Shown here in pieces: positions 11,606 to 23,319 of a DNA stretch of 64,000 nucleotides; the stretch's first letter is position 1, and each line of letters begins with the position of its first letter. Under the pieces are notes generated by a model. It made no database searches. It had not been told where the DNA came from and saw only the letters and a list, made by a program, of their open reading frames with translations. Where the stretch lies: positions 1,888,813 through 1,952,812 of the forward strand of contig VUYV01000179.1 in NCBI GenBank assembly GCA_008711295.1. Direction: 5' to 3'. The position numbers and the translations under genes are program-made. The stretch comes from Anarhynchus alexandrinus. Taxonomy: Eukaryota > Chordata > Aves > Charadriiformes > Charadriidae.

Positions 11606-12170
11606 GGACCATCAGAATGGCCATCAAGGTCCAGTCATCCTGAAGACTTGTCTTTGGCCACAGCCAAGAGTGGATGTCTAGGGAAGAGTGTCAGAAAACA
11701 GCAAATAGCTTGAGATGCTTACGCAAAATATCCAGTCAGCTTCCAACAATTTGTGGCTTCCTGTCCCATAGAGAGTATTTTCATCTTTAATTACCTGTAA
11801 TGAATTTTTCTCTCATGAATTTATCTAGTTGCTTTATGAACCTCCATCGATTTTCAACATCCACAACCTGTTGCAAGGAGTTCCACAGCTTAATTATACA
11901 CTGGGAGAACCACCTCCTCTTGCTTGTTTTGGACTTGCAATTTCTGGTTTCACCTTATGTCCTGTAATTCTTGTACAGGTAGAGAGGGTGAACATACTCT
12001 CCCTGTCCACCCTTCCCATACCACTCAGTGATTTATAGTCCTCTGTCATAACCTTTCTCATATGTCTCCCTTCCAGCCTGATGAGTCCTCATCTACTTAG
12101 TGATATGGCAGCCACCACAGAGTTTTGAGCATCTTGGTGTCCTGAGTCTTTTCCAACTTCACTTTGCATT
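11606..12170 (-). mobile_element. Old, diverged CR1-type LINE, antisense
   Basis: On the plus strand this reads as the antisense of an old amniote CR1 3' region. Blocks in the right order include CATCAAGGTCCAGTCATCCTG, TTATCTAGTTGCTTTATGAA, GAGTTCCACAGCTTAATTAT, CTCCTCTTGCTTGTTTTGGA, TGTCCTGTAATTCTTGTACA and GATTTATAGTCCTCTGTCAT. These match, with many substitutions, the family shared by turtles, crocodilians and birds rather than the young avian CR1s elsewhere here. The copy is long (about 565 bp) and decayed. Family assignment is from memory of the consensus. Confidence 0.8.
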
Positions 12171-15126
12171 CACTTGCCTTCTGAGGCCAGGGAACCACTT
12201 TTTGGATGCTCCCTAAAAGACACCGCGAGCAGCTGAGGCCCCCTTCCCATGAGGGTGTGTGTATTCAATGTGGGCTCAAAACAAAGGGGCTGCCAAACAC
12301 ACGAACATGGAATTCCATCAGACCAAAGCAGCTCTAACTCTAGTAATACGTTCCTTCTTGCTGCACTGAGGAGATAGGAGTCAGCACTCAGTGTTTGCAA
12401 ATGGTCTCAGAGGGCTGCATTTTTTGAAAGGGGAGAAAGATGACAATATTTTTGTGTTAGACTCCAGGGATAATGGAGGGGAGAAAAATAGCAGCGGAGA
12501 TTTGAGTTGCTGCAGGGTGACTTCCCTGAATGAAAGCTTGGATGATGGCTGACATGACAGCGCAGAGATCTCTGAGCAGTGGTATCCTCCATGAACATCT
12601 CCCCATTCCTTTTCTATCTGTGTTAGCACAGGTGCTGGGTGAACCATCTCCAGCACCCACGTTGCTGAGGAAGCAACGTCTTCACTGCTCAGAGCAGGGC
12701 AGAGCAGATCTCACACATGCTTCACTGGGCAAACAGTCACGTCTGCCTGATGTTTGCAAAGTCAGCAGAGACAGGAACCAGCCCCAGAGAGCCAGGCTCG
12801 TTTTACAAACACTGACACATGAGGAACCTCTAACAGCCAAGGCAGGAGGCCCCTGGGAAGTGCTGCTGAGCGTGTTGATCCCAATCCACAGCCCGTGAAG
12901 ATGGGAAGTATAAGAGGACTTTGTCAAGTATTTTCTGCCCTTGATCACAGAAATCACAAACTTGAAGAGCTGGTGTGAGACCATTTCACCCCTCTCCCTC
13001 CTGCTTTGTTATTATCAGAGCACCTAAAAAGCTGGTCAGGGGACAGGACTGCAATGCATTCAGAGGCATACAAACACAGACAGCCCTTCCTATGAACACT
13101 GCTAAGCCTTTAAGAAGCTCAAACTGAACTACAAAATCACCAGCAGATAGATCCTGTTTGAGACCAGCTGGTGTTGGCTGGCAATAACAGCCTGCCTCCC
13201 ATGCAAACATCCGTCTGTCTCCCCAGCACCTGCGTGTCCTTTCTAGGCAGCATCCCACAGCTTTGCCTGTCTGGGACACCCCAGGGAACCAGACTCATTT
13301 CTGTTGGTATCACAACTCCAGCAAAAGAGACGCTTAAATTAGAGACACTTCATAATTCCAGGTTCATTCAAATTCCTGGTCATTCAAAACCCCATAAGCC
13401 CGGGACTCGAGTACATATGGTCAGAGACCATCAGGAGACACCAACATGAACAAAAGTGAGTATAAAAAAGAAAAAGAGGCAATGCTGGGTCTTCCCAAAC
13501 CTCACATTTTGTAGCCATCACAGCACTGTGGTGTTTTAAGAAGCTACTTGAGGGAGAACAAGGATGTTTAAAAAAAAATTCTCCTCACCTGTGTTTGAAG
13601 GGGCAGTGCAGGAGACAGCACAGAGGCACGTGTCCAAAAACAGAGTGAGAGGGCTGTGGACACCATGGGCTGAACAGGAGCAGGGGTCGGGCATGCAGTA
13701 CAGAAAGGCAGGCATCAGCCACAGGGCACCCTTGGAGTGATGATGGAAACAGATGCCAGGGGCCATGGATGAGACCCGTAGCTGTGCAGAGGGGTAGGAA
13801 GGACACAGCACAGAAAGCATCAGCAAGATTTTGGCACTGCACAATTTTCAGGGGCTGGGATAAGATGTGTGTGAGCAAGAGGGGACAAATTCACTGTGTC
13901 AGCAGACACAGTGGTGTCCTCAGGCTTCAAGACAAGACACCAAAACACCACAGGAGGAATGAATTAGCCATGCTGGGCATAACCCAAAATCCATGAGGCT
14001 TTGTTAGACACAGGCCAAGGTTTTAGTGAAGACATGAGCTGAGTCTTGGCATAGTGTGTGCACAGAAGTGGCAATCAGATCGAGCTGGAGAGGAAATCAG
14101 AGACGAGGGAGAGTTGTTTCAGATGGGAAAGATTAAAATGTGTTTGGGCTGTGAGGAGAAGAACCAGAAGCCAGTGGAAGGGTAAGCAAAAAGAGAGCCA
14201 AAGCAGAAGGGAGCATCAGGTGACGGAGCGAGGAGGATGGCGGGGACAGGCCTGGGGCAGGAAAGGGGCTGCTAAAGGGAAAGGAAGAAATGTGCTCTTT
14301 TGCCAAAGCCTCCTTGGAAGAGAACAGAGAGCTCCTGTTCAGAGCCAAAACAGGGGGAGGATGAACGAGGAAATCGGCTTTATCACGAGATATCCCGCAG
14401 CAGGAGAGCAGAGGAGGGGAACTGGATGCTGGAAGGCCGCCAAGGCTGGTGGGATGGACTGGGGGACCTGCAGTGAGCTGCAGAGAGCGAGGCACTGAGG
14501 AGAGAATTTATTTTGCCCCTTTTCAGCGATAGTCCATACCATGCCTTAGCCTGGGGCCACTTCCAGCCAAGGAACTCCGTCCTTCAGGTTATGCAATATA
14601 TTCACAGGAAGCAGCAGTACAAGTCCTTCCACGGGTACCTGCAATAATGTGAGGGGCGGAGGACTCATTACTTCCTCTGACATTATTGTGGCTTTCAAGC
14701 AATAACCCAGAAAGCAGTGTTTGCTTTGGCATGGATGTGAAGTCAGGTCATGATGCAAGCAGATAAAAACTGGAACTTAGAAAACTGGCATTGCTGTTCT
14801 GAGCCGACAGAAATGTTGCATTGGTATCCCTAACTTGAGAGGATCAGGAGACTCATGGCAAGTAGACATGACATTATTCATGGTCCTTTCTGGACAACTA
14901 CCCAACTCTCACACCTTTTCTTCCTTCCCAGAGGTCCAAACACCTCTGCTCCTTCTCTGACACATGATGTGAAAACTACTTGCCTGTCCATCAGCCATGA
15001 GAGCATACAAAACCTCGTTCAGATCAGAAACGTTGTACCCAGAAGTCATTTTACCCTGATGAGGTTCCCAATGCAGAGAGCTGCCCCAGGAATTCACTGT
15101 CCCCAAGGCCAGTGCCAACTATGACA
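12171..15126. other. Unique DNA with a purine-rich tract, no gene seen
   Basis: No repeat or gene is recognised. About 14050-14310 is strongly purine-biased on the plus strand (many GAGGA, GGAAAG and GGGGAC runs), which keeps stops scarce on the opposite strand and explains a long but unconvincing minus-strand open frame. Several loosely spaced GGGG runs at 14231-14260 fall short of a standard G-quadruplex motif. Confidence 0.55.
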
Positions 15127-15146
15127 TGGCCACCCTCTAGTGGCCA
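15127..15146 (-). promoter_or_regulatory. Candidate CTCF site (palindromic)
   Basis: TGGCCACCCTCTAGTGGCCA contains CCCTCTAGTGG at 15133-15143. Its reverse complement CCACTAGAGGG fits the CTCF core CCASYAGRKGG. The flanking TGGCCA on both sides makes an inverted repeat. Function is inferred from the motif alone. Confidence 0.4.
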
Positions 15147-16360
15147 CCACTCCTCTCACAGAGACTCCCCATCTCCTACGTGAAAGTCCATTGCTTACTC
15201 CTCCTTGGTAGGAGGTGAACTCAGGCGCACAAAGAAACCATTGTGGAAAATCTTGCTCCCCCCTGCCAACCCTTTGCAGCAGCACTGTGTAGGCTCATAG
15301 TGCAAGAGTTCACCAACTGTGCATTAAAAATGTAGAGGAAACCATAGAAATTAAGGTGCCCACAACCATTACAGTTCCTCCTGATTGCAGTCCAGCAGAA
15401 TTTTTACTCTAGTCAGCCCATATAGCACCAGCATAAAAAAGAGCCCAGGTAGAGATCAAATGCTATTAGTAGGAGAAAAACCCACAAGTTTTGTTTGGGT
15501 GCACTTTCTTTCCATTTGTTTGGATTTTTTTTTTTAAATGGAATATTCTGATCCACAACATTTTTTTTCTGTTCTCTACATAGGCCAACCCATCTATATC
15601 TATATGGTGGTGTGTCAAATTAGGTGGGCATGAACAGCCAGGGGAAAGTTTGCTGGAGTGGGAGGCAGAATGCAGCTGCTAAGGGAGAAGAGCTCAAGTC
15701 TTTCACTTCCTCAAGATAACAACTAGATGAAACATTACACTTCTGAGAATATTTCCCCCCTCGAGGGTCTGTGAGGGCATCTTGGGCAGCCCATGAAACC
15801 ATACCCATGGTTGGTGTGTCCACATAAAAGTTTCCCCCATAATGCATGTTGTTCCCCAGGACACTCTGAAGGTTGCCCAGCAGGGTGCAATTTGAGAATT
15901 GCTGGGTTGGGACCAAAACTAAAGCTGTACCAAATCAACCAGGAAAAGAAGTGTAAGTGTTTTTAAACAAAATACCCCATGGTGATGCTAAAACCTAAAC
16001 ACATGCTGCTTCTGTGCAAGCAGGCAAAGGAGAACTGGAACCAAACCGGGAGGCAAAAAGGAAGTCAGGAACCCAAGAGCTAAGTCACTCAGATTTCTTG
16101 CATCACACAGGATCCAGTCCTGTTGCAAAACCCAGTTTAATCCTACCCTGACCAGCAGTCTTATGAGCTGTGGGTGATTTCAGAGGGTGAGAAGAGACTC
16201 TGGACTCACTGAGCCCCACTCCAAGCTCGTACTGGGGGACGCAAGTGAGGAGGAGTGACTTATGGCAGTGTATGCACTGACAACCAAGTCCTCTCCAGCT
16301 GTCCTTGAGAGCAGCATTAAAGCTACATTTGCCACTGGGAAGTGCACTTCCATACCGGGT
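15147..16360. other. Unique non-coding DNA, no gene seen
   Basis: An 11-T run lies at 15525-15535. A minus-strand open stretch at 15620-15916 shows no domain I recognise. At about 15880-15930 a TTTGAGAATTGCTGGGTTGG-like string loosely recalls DNA-transposon termini, but it is too short to call. Confidence 0.55.
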
Positions 16361-16809
16361 GGATGTTGTAGGGGATACCTGTCGAGCATCCCACTTACTC
16401 TAACAGCTAACAAGTAATAGAAACACAACCAAAGCAAGCAAGGTGAAGGAATCATCTCTGGGACCTCCTGAGATTGAAACCATTTGCCAGCTTCATTTGA
16501 TGACCCCTAGTTCTTGAGCTGTATGAGACAGAGACTAGCTTGTTCACACTCTCTGGACCACTCATGGGTTTCTACCGCTCTTATGTCCTCCCCCGATCAT
16601 CTCTTCAAAGCTGAGAAGTACCTACCTGGCTATTCCTCACAGGAATATCACTCCATGCTCCTCTGCCCCCTTGCTCCCCTTCTCTGGACCTTTCCCAGCT
16701 CCAGTTCCTCTGGGACAGTGGATGCTGTATCCACAACGCAGTGCAAAGCTATTGTGATGTTTCCCCCATGTTCTTAATTCCTACATGAGAGTTCCTGGCA
16801 CCTCACCTG
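16361..16809. repeat. Direct duplication, left copy (449 bp)
   Basis: It is repeated at 16811-17249. After alignment the only difference is a 10-bp block near 16404-16413 (CAGCTAACAA) that is absent from the right copy. The copy stops at a single N. This fits two alleles differing by a small indel that were not merged in assembly. Confidence 0.95.
16470..16750 (-). mobile_element. Old CR1-type LINE fragment, antisense (left copy)
   Basis: The plus strand shows antisense landmarks of the same old CR1 family as 11606-12170: GATGACCCCTAGTTCTTGAG, GTCCTCCCCCGATCATCTCT, TTCAAAGCTGAGAAGTACC and CCCCTTCTCTGGACCTTTCC. The fragment covers the 3' region only and is heavily diverged. It lies wholly inside the duplicated segment, so it is counted once as a genomic insertion. 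Confidence 0.75.
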
Positions 16810-16810
16810 N
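16810..16810. other. Single-N assembly join
   Basis: One N separates the two copies of the 0.44-kb duplication. A one-base gap is a placeholder at a contig join rather than a measured distance. Confidence 0.95.
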
Positions 16811-17249
16811 GGATGTTGTAGGGGATACCTGTCGAGCATCCCACTTACTCTAAGTAATAGAAACACAACCAAAGCAAGCAAGGTGAAGGAATCATCTCTG
16901 GGACCTCCTGAGATTGAAACCATTTGCCAGCTTCATTTGATGACCCCTAGTTCTTGAGCTGTATGAGACAGAGACTAGCTTGTTCACACTCTCTGGACCA
17001 CTCATGGGTTTCTACCGCTCTTATGTCCTCCCCCGATCATCTCTTCAAAGCTGAGAAGTACCTACCTGGCTATTCCTCACAGGAATATCACTCCATGCTC
17101 CTCTGCCCCCTTGCTCCCCTTCTCTGGACCTTTCCCAGCTCCAGTTCCTCTGGGACAGTGGATGCTGTATCCACAACGCAGTGCAAAGCTATTGTGATGT
17201 TTCCCCCATGTTCTTAATTCCTACATGAGAGTTCCTGGCACCTCACCTG
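16811..17249. repeat. Direct duplication, right copy (439 bp)
   Basis: Second copy of 16361-16809, lacking 10 bp near its start (CTCTAAGTAATAG where the left copy has CTCTAACAGCTAACAAGTAATAG-type sequence). It continues into unique DNA at 17250. Confidence 0.95.
16910..17190 (-). mobile_element. Old CR1-type LINE fragment, antisense (right copy)
   Basis: Base-for-base repeat of the CR1 fragment at 16470-16750, carried by the duplication. It is not an independent insertion. Confidence 0.75.
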
Positions 17250-18122
17250 TGCTGTAGATGGCTTCACTCAAGAGTTAATGTATCTTAGCAGGAAAGGCAT
17301 GGAGAAAAGGACTCAGAGGGAGGGAACATGCCTCTGATGAGGATGGGGATGGAGAGGCTTGAACTATCCTCCCTCTTGCCCCCATATTCTGCATGGGAAG
17401 GAGTAAATGAGCATGCTTACATCTCTGTTGCAATGAGACAGGCCTAAAGCAAGATCTCAAGAACATAAGTCAGGAGCTTGGAGTGCAGGGGAGGGCAGGA
17501 AAGTGCTTGGGCTTGCACAGAAGTGTGCGGGGACACATGCATGACCCACCAGTGCTCTCCCTGCTGCACAAGCTTTGGTGAACTTCCAGTGTGAGCTTAG
17601 AGCAACAGGGACAGGTGGCTTACTTATGCCAGAGGAACAGAAAAGCAAGAGAGGTCAATTTCTGTATTATTCTTCATCGAGAAAACCCCTCTGGACATCA
17701 GCTAGCTCTGCACTGACGTTGTGCCTCTGGCTTTTGTAGACTGTCTCACCGTCTCTCTCCTCAAGCCAACACCACATTCATGGCAGCTTACGGGCCAGAG
17801 GTGGTAACACCAGAGCTAAAGCCAGCAAAGAGGACAGGGGCCAGCACTGCCCACAGCAGGGGATTGCTCAGGACTGGTCAGTGTGGAGGCCAGCCCTGCG
17901 TTTCTCTGTGATGCTGTACTTGGGACAAGCACAACCACAGCCAGCCCTTGGCTCTGCCCTCGTTCACCCAATAGGGGTATGGGGATGGGCTTGTCCCCAG
18001 GGTGACTGTAGCTGTTTCTGTCCTCCATCCCCTTACCAGGTGTTTTCTGCTGATCTTCCCTGCTCAGTTCACTTTTGTCTTTTCCTCCCCACATGGCTGG
18101 GCTGATGAAGCTGATTTGGGAT
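17250..18122. other. Unique non-coding DNA, no gene seen
   Basis: No repeat or gene is recognised; reading frames are short and conflicting. Confidence 0.6.
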
Positions 18123-18140
18123 CACGTGTTGCTTAGCAAC
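18123..18140. promoter_or_regulatory. E-box overlapping an RFX X-box-like palindrome
   Basis: CACGTG at 18123-18128 runs directly into GTTGCTTAGCAAC at 18128-18140. The latter is a near-perfect inverted repeat of the RFX X-box form GTTGCCNNGCAAC. The two share a G. Sequence follows in AT-rich TTTATTATC. Known families: bHLH factors bind CACGTG, RFX factors bind X-boxes. Occupancy here is inference. Confidence 0.4.
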
Positions 18141-20909
18141 ATTTATTATCCCTGACAACATCCAAGTTTACTCCAGCTGCCAAAGGGAACCGGAATGAAA
18201 CGAGCCTCCCCCACCTCTGGCATAGAGGGCTTTTAACTAAATTTGCATTTATTGCTACCCTCTCTGCATGCAAACATCACAAGGGCACCTGGTGGTGCTT
18301 GTCTTTTCCCTCTGTCACTGTCCAAAGCCCTTTTGTGGGACTTTGACTCTACCAGGGCAGGTCCCAAATCTCAGTTCTGGTTCAGCAGAACTAACAGAGA
18401 TGTAACCAACACCAAGCTCACCCAGCAGGTGAAAAGAGGCCTCAGGCCAGAGAGCAGCGTCTGTCTTCTGGGCTGTTTCCATCTTACACATGGCTGTGGG
18501 ATGTTTACAGCCACTGATTCCATCAATACATCACACACGAACCCATCCCGTAGGGAGGACATTAGCTGACATACCTTCTGCTGCCAGTTGTTGCACCATA
18601 GAGAGCCAAAATTACATTCAGGTATTGGCATCTCCTGGGACAACACAGGTTAAGAAGAGCTGCAGCTGGTGAATGAGCTGGAAGATCCTCTGCAAAGCAA
18701 TGACAGTATGGATGTGTCACCCACATCACGATAGAGATGAAGGAGCCTCTTGCTGATGTGTCAGCATGCCCTGTGAAATGCTTCCTCTCTTTAAGGACTT
18801 GGGCTGGTCAACGTCCTTTTGAGTCAGCAGGAATGGGGTTCACTTCACAGATGAAAAGCCCGCTAGCATTGTCTACCTGGAATGTAGGGGCAGGACTCAG
18901 CTGCCTAAATGGTAGGCATCCTTTTCCACTGGGGACATCCTTGGGTATCCCACCCACCTCTCTGGAAATGCATGGGTCTCCTGTGCATCCTGAGCCATAC
19001 CTGTCAATCCTTGCAGATGTCCTGGGCATGGTACAGCATATCTCAGAAGGCATGGAGCATCTACATTGAGGCAACTGTATTTAGCCAGCGGTGTCCAAGG
19101 GCTCGTTACGGTTCACAGAGATTTACTGCAGGGACTCTAGAGAGCTGTCCACCTCTCCAGAAAGTACCTCTGTGTGGTCAGATAAATTACTCTCCAGACA
19201 TTATTGCATGTACTGGCAAGACACTTGATGTGGTTGCCAAAACATAGATGTGTTATCTGAAACCTGCTGTGGTGTCTGGGACATCCTCTTGGGGATGTGG
19301 CACAGGGTCTACAAGAATGGAAATATGGGCACTGAACCAGCGGATGGAGGGAGGGATGTGCCAGGCAGGAGACCCTGGCTATCTAAAACAGCACTGGAAA
19401 CACATATTTAGGCAACTAAATCATTGCCCAAGTGTATCTTCCCAGTCCTGAGGTGCGTTCATCCCATAGCACAAACAGCTGGACAATGAGAAGCTTGGGC
19501 TGGGCTAGCTCTGGGCCAAGAGAGCGTTGGCACCCAAGATGCCAACTCAGCAGGTTTCAGAAAATGCCAGCTTCCCTTCCAAAATAACTAGCTTCACCCA
19601 CGAAGGAAAGGAACGATGATAGCTCTGTTCTCCAGCAGCTGCAACAAACAAAAGCTGTGTCAGAGCCCATTCCAGCAAGGAGGCACAGAGTAACAAATTG
19701 CCCAAGAAAATGCAAGGAATTTCCTGGCATAGCCAGCCCTCCTAGCATGATCCATGCTCACAAGCTAGAAATTTGAATCCCTGTGTTTTTAGCTAAGATG
19801 GGATTTAAAATCATAGATAAGCAGGACTGGCACCAATTAGCCATCACTATAAGCAGTGCTGTAAGGTGGTGATGCCTGGAAGAGGCAGCAGATCACACAG
19901 AAATGCATTCAGGGGGCAGGAGGGGTTTTCTCAGGGAATTTCCTCCGGATAAGCAGGGGCAACAGAGAAGGGAAGGTACTAAAGTGGTGACTGTGGGCTA
20001 TGAGGAACTTGCTTTGTAGTAGAGAACAGAGCAAAAGCCACAGTGCTGGGAGAAACTGTTTTGGATAGCTTTTCTACATGTAAACACACTTCTGAGAACA
20101 TCACAGGCTTTCAAGAAGGTAAAATGAGTGTTGTAACCTCCGTTTCATGAAAAAAAGGGAAAGCATGGAGACTTCAGGGACAAAATAGAGGAGAAGCATG
20201 GATTACAACCTGATGCTTTATCCTTGACTTGGCCATGAGGACAAGCTGTTTCTCTTGCTGATGTTCTTTGGGCTAAAAATCAAAGTATTCAAGGAGGTTG
20301 TCTGGAGGTGCATCCAGGACTTCTTTAAGGTGCCCACAAAACATGGAGAAGGGCCAAAATACTCCCCTTCTAAGCAAAAAAGAAAATGCAGGCAATGCCT
20401 AAAATCCCTTTCCTTTGTCTCTTCATGACCCCAGATGTTCCATCACCCCATGGCTTCATCCCTGCGGTGAACCCATACAGCATAACCTCCCCAGGGCGTG
20501 GAGGTGAGCTGAAAACCTCATGTGATTTTGGAGCACATCAGCACAGGGCTGGTGAGCCTTTGACATTCTTCCAGCCCCTTGGGGCTGTTGTGTCCTGCAT
20601 CCAAGCTACACCAGCTAATGTCTACCTCCTTGTCCTAATGATTTGCTGATCTGATTTTACTGTTGGTTGCAGTCTGGCACAAATAAGCAGCTTGGGGTGG
20701 GTTTGCTGGATGCTCTTAAGGAAGGGCTGACTACACAGGGTCTCCTGGGTGCACTGAGCTCCCTGGCACTCAAGCACCTCTCCAGACCAGGATTTGGATC
20801 AGGGCATCAGCTGCATCACAGAGAGGGAAAGGACCTAATTTTAGGATTTCTTCCACTGGATCAGTTCATGAAATATGCAGCACCCCAGTGAGGTGGTAAT
20901 AAGGTTGAA
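18141..20909. other. Unique non-coding DNA, no gene seen
   Basis: No known repeat is recognised. A second, weaker CTCF-like string (GGCACCTGGTGG) lies near 18285-18296. The remaining reading frames are short and overlap on both strands. Confidence 0.55.
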
Positions 20910-20926
20910 GGGAAACTGAGGCACAG
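20910..20926 (-). repeat. Possible MIR remnant, antisense
   Basis: GGGAAACTGAGGCACAG is the antisense of the MIR core (CTGTGCCTCAGTTTCCC). Only 17 bp match and the flanks do not extend it, so this may be chance. Confidence 0.3.
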
Positions 20927-22689
20927 CTAAGCTATGCATCCCAAAGAGAGGATCCCAGTTCCATGCCTTCCTCCAAAGCAGCCATGCTCCCTGGCAGGTG
21001 AAGAGAGCACATATAGCAGTGGGTAGTTTCCAAACCAATGGTTGGGCCCTGGATCCATTTTGGCCAAGCCCCCAGCCCATGTCCGATGGCTCAGATGAAA
21101 GGTTTCTGTGCTGGCCCTGCTCTTGCTGGAACTGAACGAGGATGAACAGCTTGGCTTCAACTTACAAACTGAGCCAAAGCCCTAATAGAAATTACAGGAG
21201 GAAGTTGTGCCGACTCCAGGATGTCCTCTCGTCCACTTCTCCCCATTTGCCGCAGCAAAAAAAGGGACAAGAGGGTTGGGACGTGCCCTGATTACCCTGC
21301 TCTGGAAAACACTTTGCTCCGCCGCTGTCGTTTCCTGCCCACCTACAACCTTAGTGTTTGTGCTCTTGGCACAGCCCGATGAACCCGGGAGCTAAGAAAA
21401 CATTCAGAGGGCTCGAATGAGTAGCAGCCCTGTGTTTGCGCTGAATAGCAAAAGGAGCTTGTGTGGGTTTCCCTTTCAGAGCCGACTGAGAAAAGGTTTT
21501 GTTGCGACTCTCTGTCAGGCCAGAAGCGCCAGGGAGTCTTGAATTCTGATCTCTGTGCTTGTTTGTGCCTATTTAATTTCATTATTTACTCTTTAACTGC
21601 TATAAGGGCTGAAGCCGCTCAGAGCTCTTGCAGAGAGGACTCCTGCTGGTCCCAGCCAGGCGATGTTCAGCTCGGAGCCCCCTCCAAGACCCAAACACCT
21701 TCCCATGCAGGACATCATTGCTGTGGGAATGGCCCTGTCATGTAGCCTCTGTCCTGGCCCAGACCCTCTGCTTGGCAAGGTACTGAGGTTCCTCTTGCAC
21801 TCAAGGTTTTTTTCCAGCCCAAACACAGTGAGAGGAAGAGAGGCAGAGACAAAAGTATGGATGGGGCTGTAGTCGCTGGAGATCTTCCCCTTGTCCAAGA
21901 CCTCTGCCCTCAGACCACCACGTCATCCCACAGCTTATGTGTCCTCTTCAATTCTCCCAAGCATCCCAGCAGCCGTGATGGGAAAGATATGCTCCCTCCC
22001 AGCCAGCCCTGACCTTAATCTGGCACCTCATCATCTCGTCATTGGACCTGGCTTCAGTTTCCCACAGATCAGAGATCTCCAGGGTTGATGGTTGTAATTT
22101 GCTCTGCCTTGGAAGGAAGACACAATACATTGCCTGCAAACTCTCTCATGCCATCAAAATGCATCTCCTCGGGAGACCAGCACCATGGGAAGCCATGGCT
22201 GCAGTGGCCTGGTGCTGGCTCTGTCAGACATCCCTTGGTGCCTTCTGAGCGCAGGTCAGTACCTCTACGGCCACCACTCAGTGGCATGAGGCACACATGA
22301 AGCAGGGATTACCCTCACCGACGTATGATCTTCTACAGCCTTAAGATATTAAGGTATCAGCCATAAGCTGAACCTCCAAGGTTTCCATCCTGGCTTTGAG
22401 ACTGCAGTAGTCATGGTCCCCATGGAAAGCGTGTGATTTTGGCTGAGCCAGCTCTGCACCCATTCTTGGTACGCATGCTCCAGACAGTGCATTCCTCCCC
22501 CCAGCCAGAAACCAACTGGGAGAGCACCTTGATTTCTGCTATTAAAGTATATCAGGTGCTTTGAAATGTAGGTATCGACTTACTCCAGGTAAGCTGCAAA
22601 GCATGGAGCTCCAGGAAGGTTTTAGGCGATGCTGATGAGATGGCCTCATCTTGAGTTACTGAAGGAGGAGCAGCATAAAGGAAGAAGGG
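20927..22689. other. Unique non-coding DNA, no gene seen
   Basis: No gene or repeat is recognised. The block 21340-21640 has few repeats and a mixed, structured look but no clear frame. Confidence 0.55.
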
Positions 22690-23080
22690 GAGAGGAATGG
22701 GACAGGATAAGGATAAATATTATTTAATGAGTATTAAAATTTAGTAGCCAGAACATGTCCTTGGTTAGGCGGTGAATTTAGATACGAAGCTCCTGGAAGG
22801 GCTTGGAGGGATTTTTGTGCCTCATATTCTCATAGGTGCCAATTAATTAGATGAGCCTGCCTGAGATGCAACACACTTAAGATGAAGCAGGATAACCAAA
22901 ATCAGTCAGTATGAAAAAAAAAATATTATTTATGAGTAATTCAGAATGAACACAGAAGTCCAAATTAAGGCCAAACCTCACAGAGGGAAATGTAGATCCA
23001 AGATTTTTTTTAATTGAATTTGGAGTTTAAATTCAACTTTGGAGTTGCAATTGTGTGAACTATAAATGCTGGACATCCTC
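22690..23080. other. AT-rich block, candidate conserved non-coding element
   Basis: It is markedly more AT-rich than its neighbours and free of recognisable repeats. It contains homeodomain-type AATTAATTAG at 22841-22850, AATATTATTTAATGAG-like strings near 22717 and ATATTATTTATGAG near 22923, plus several TTAAT/ATTAA cores. This resembles distal developmental enhancers in vertebrates; no conservation data are available here. Confidence 0.3.
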
Positions 23081-23319
23081 CCTTGCTGCCTTGTGCCTAT
23101 ATTGCATGCGCTGCATCCAAGTGCTGTAGCTCTGTATAGACAGAGAAGTGTTGATTCAGCCATGTAGGAATGAAGCCATCCATCCGTTAGCCACCGTCAC
23201 TGTACACACAGTGCATCAGATGTCTCTGGGGACATTATTCTTCCTGTCCTGGCCCTCATTCCGCAGTCACCCGGGTTGACATCAGGATAACCCCGTTAGT
23301 GTTCAGGGAGTGCCTCCTG
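23081..23319. other. Short unique spacer, nothing seen
   Basis: It lies between the AT-rich block and the CpG cluster. No feature is recognised. Confidence 0.5.

Noticed and set aside
15620..15938. Minus-strand frames and a DNA-transposon-like string near 15880-15930
   Set aside because: No terminal inverted repeats, target duplication or transposase motif is visible.
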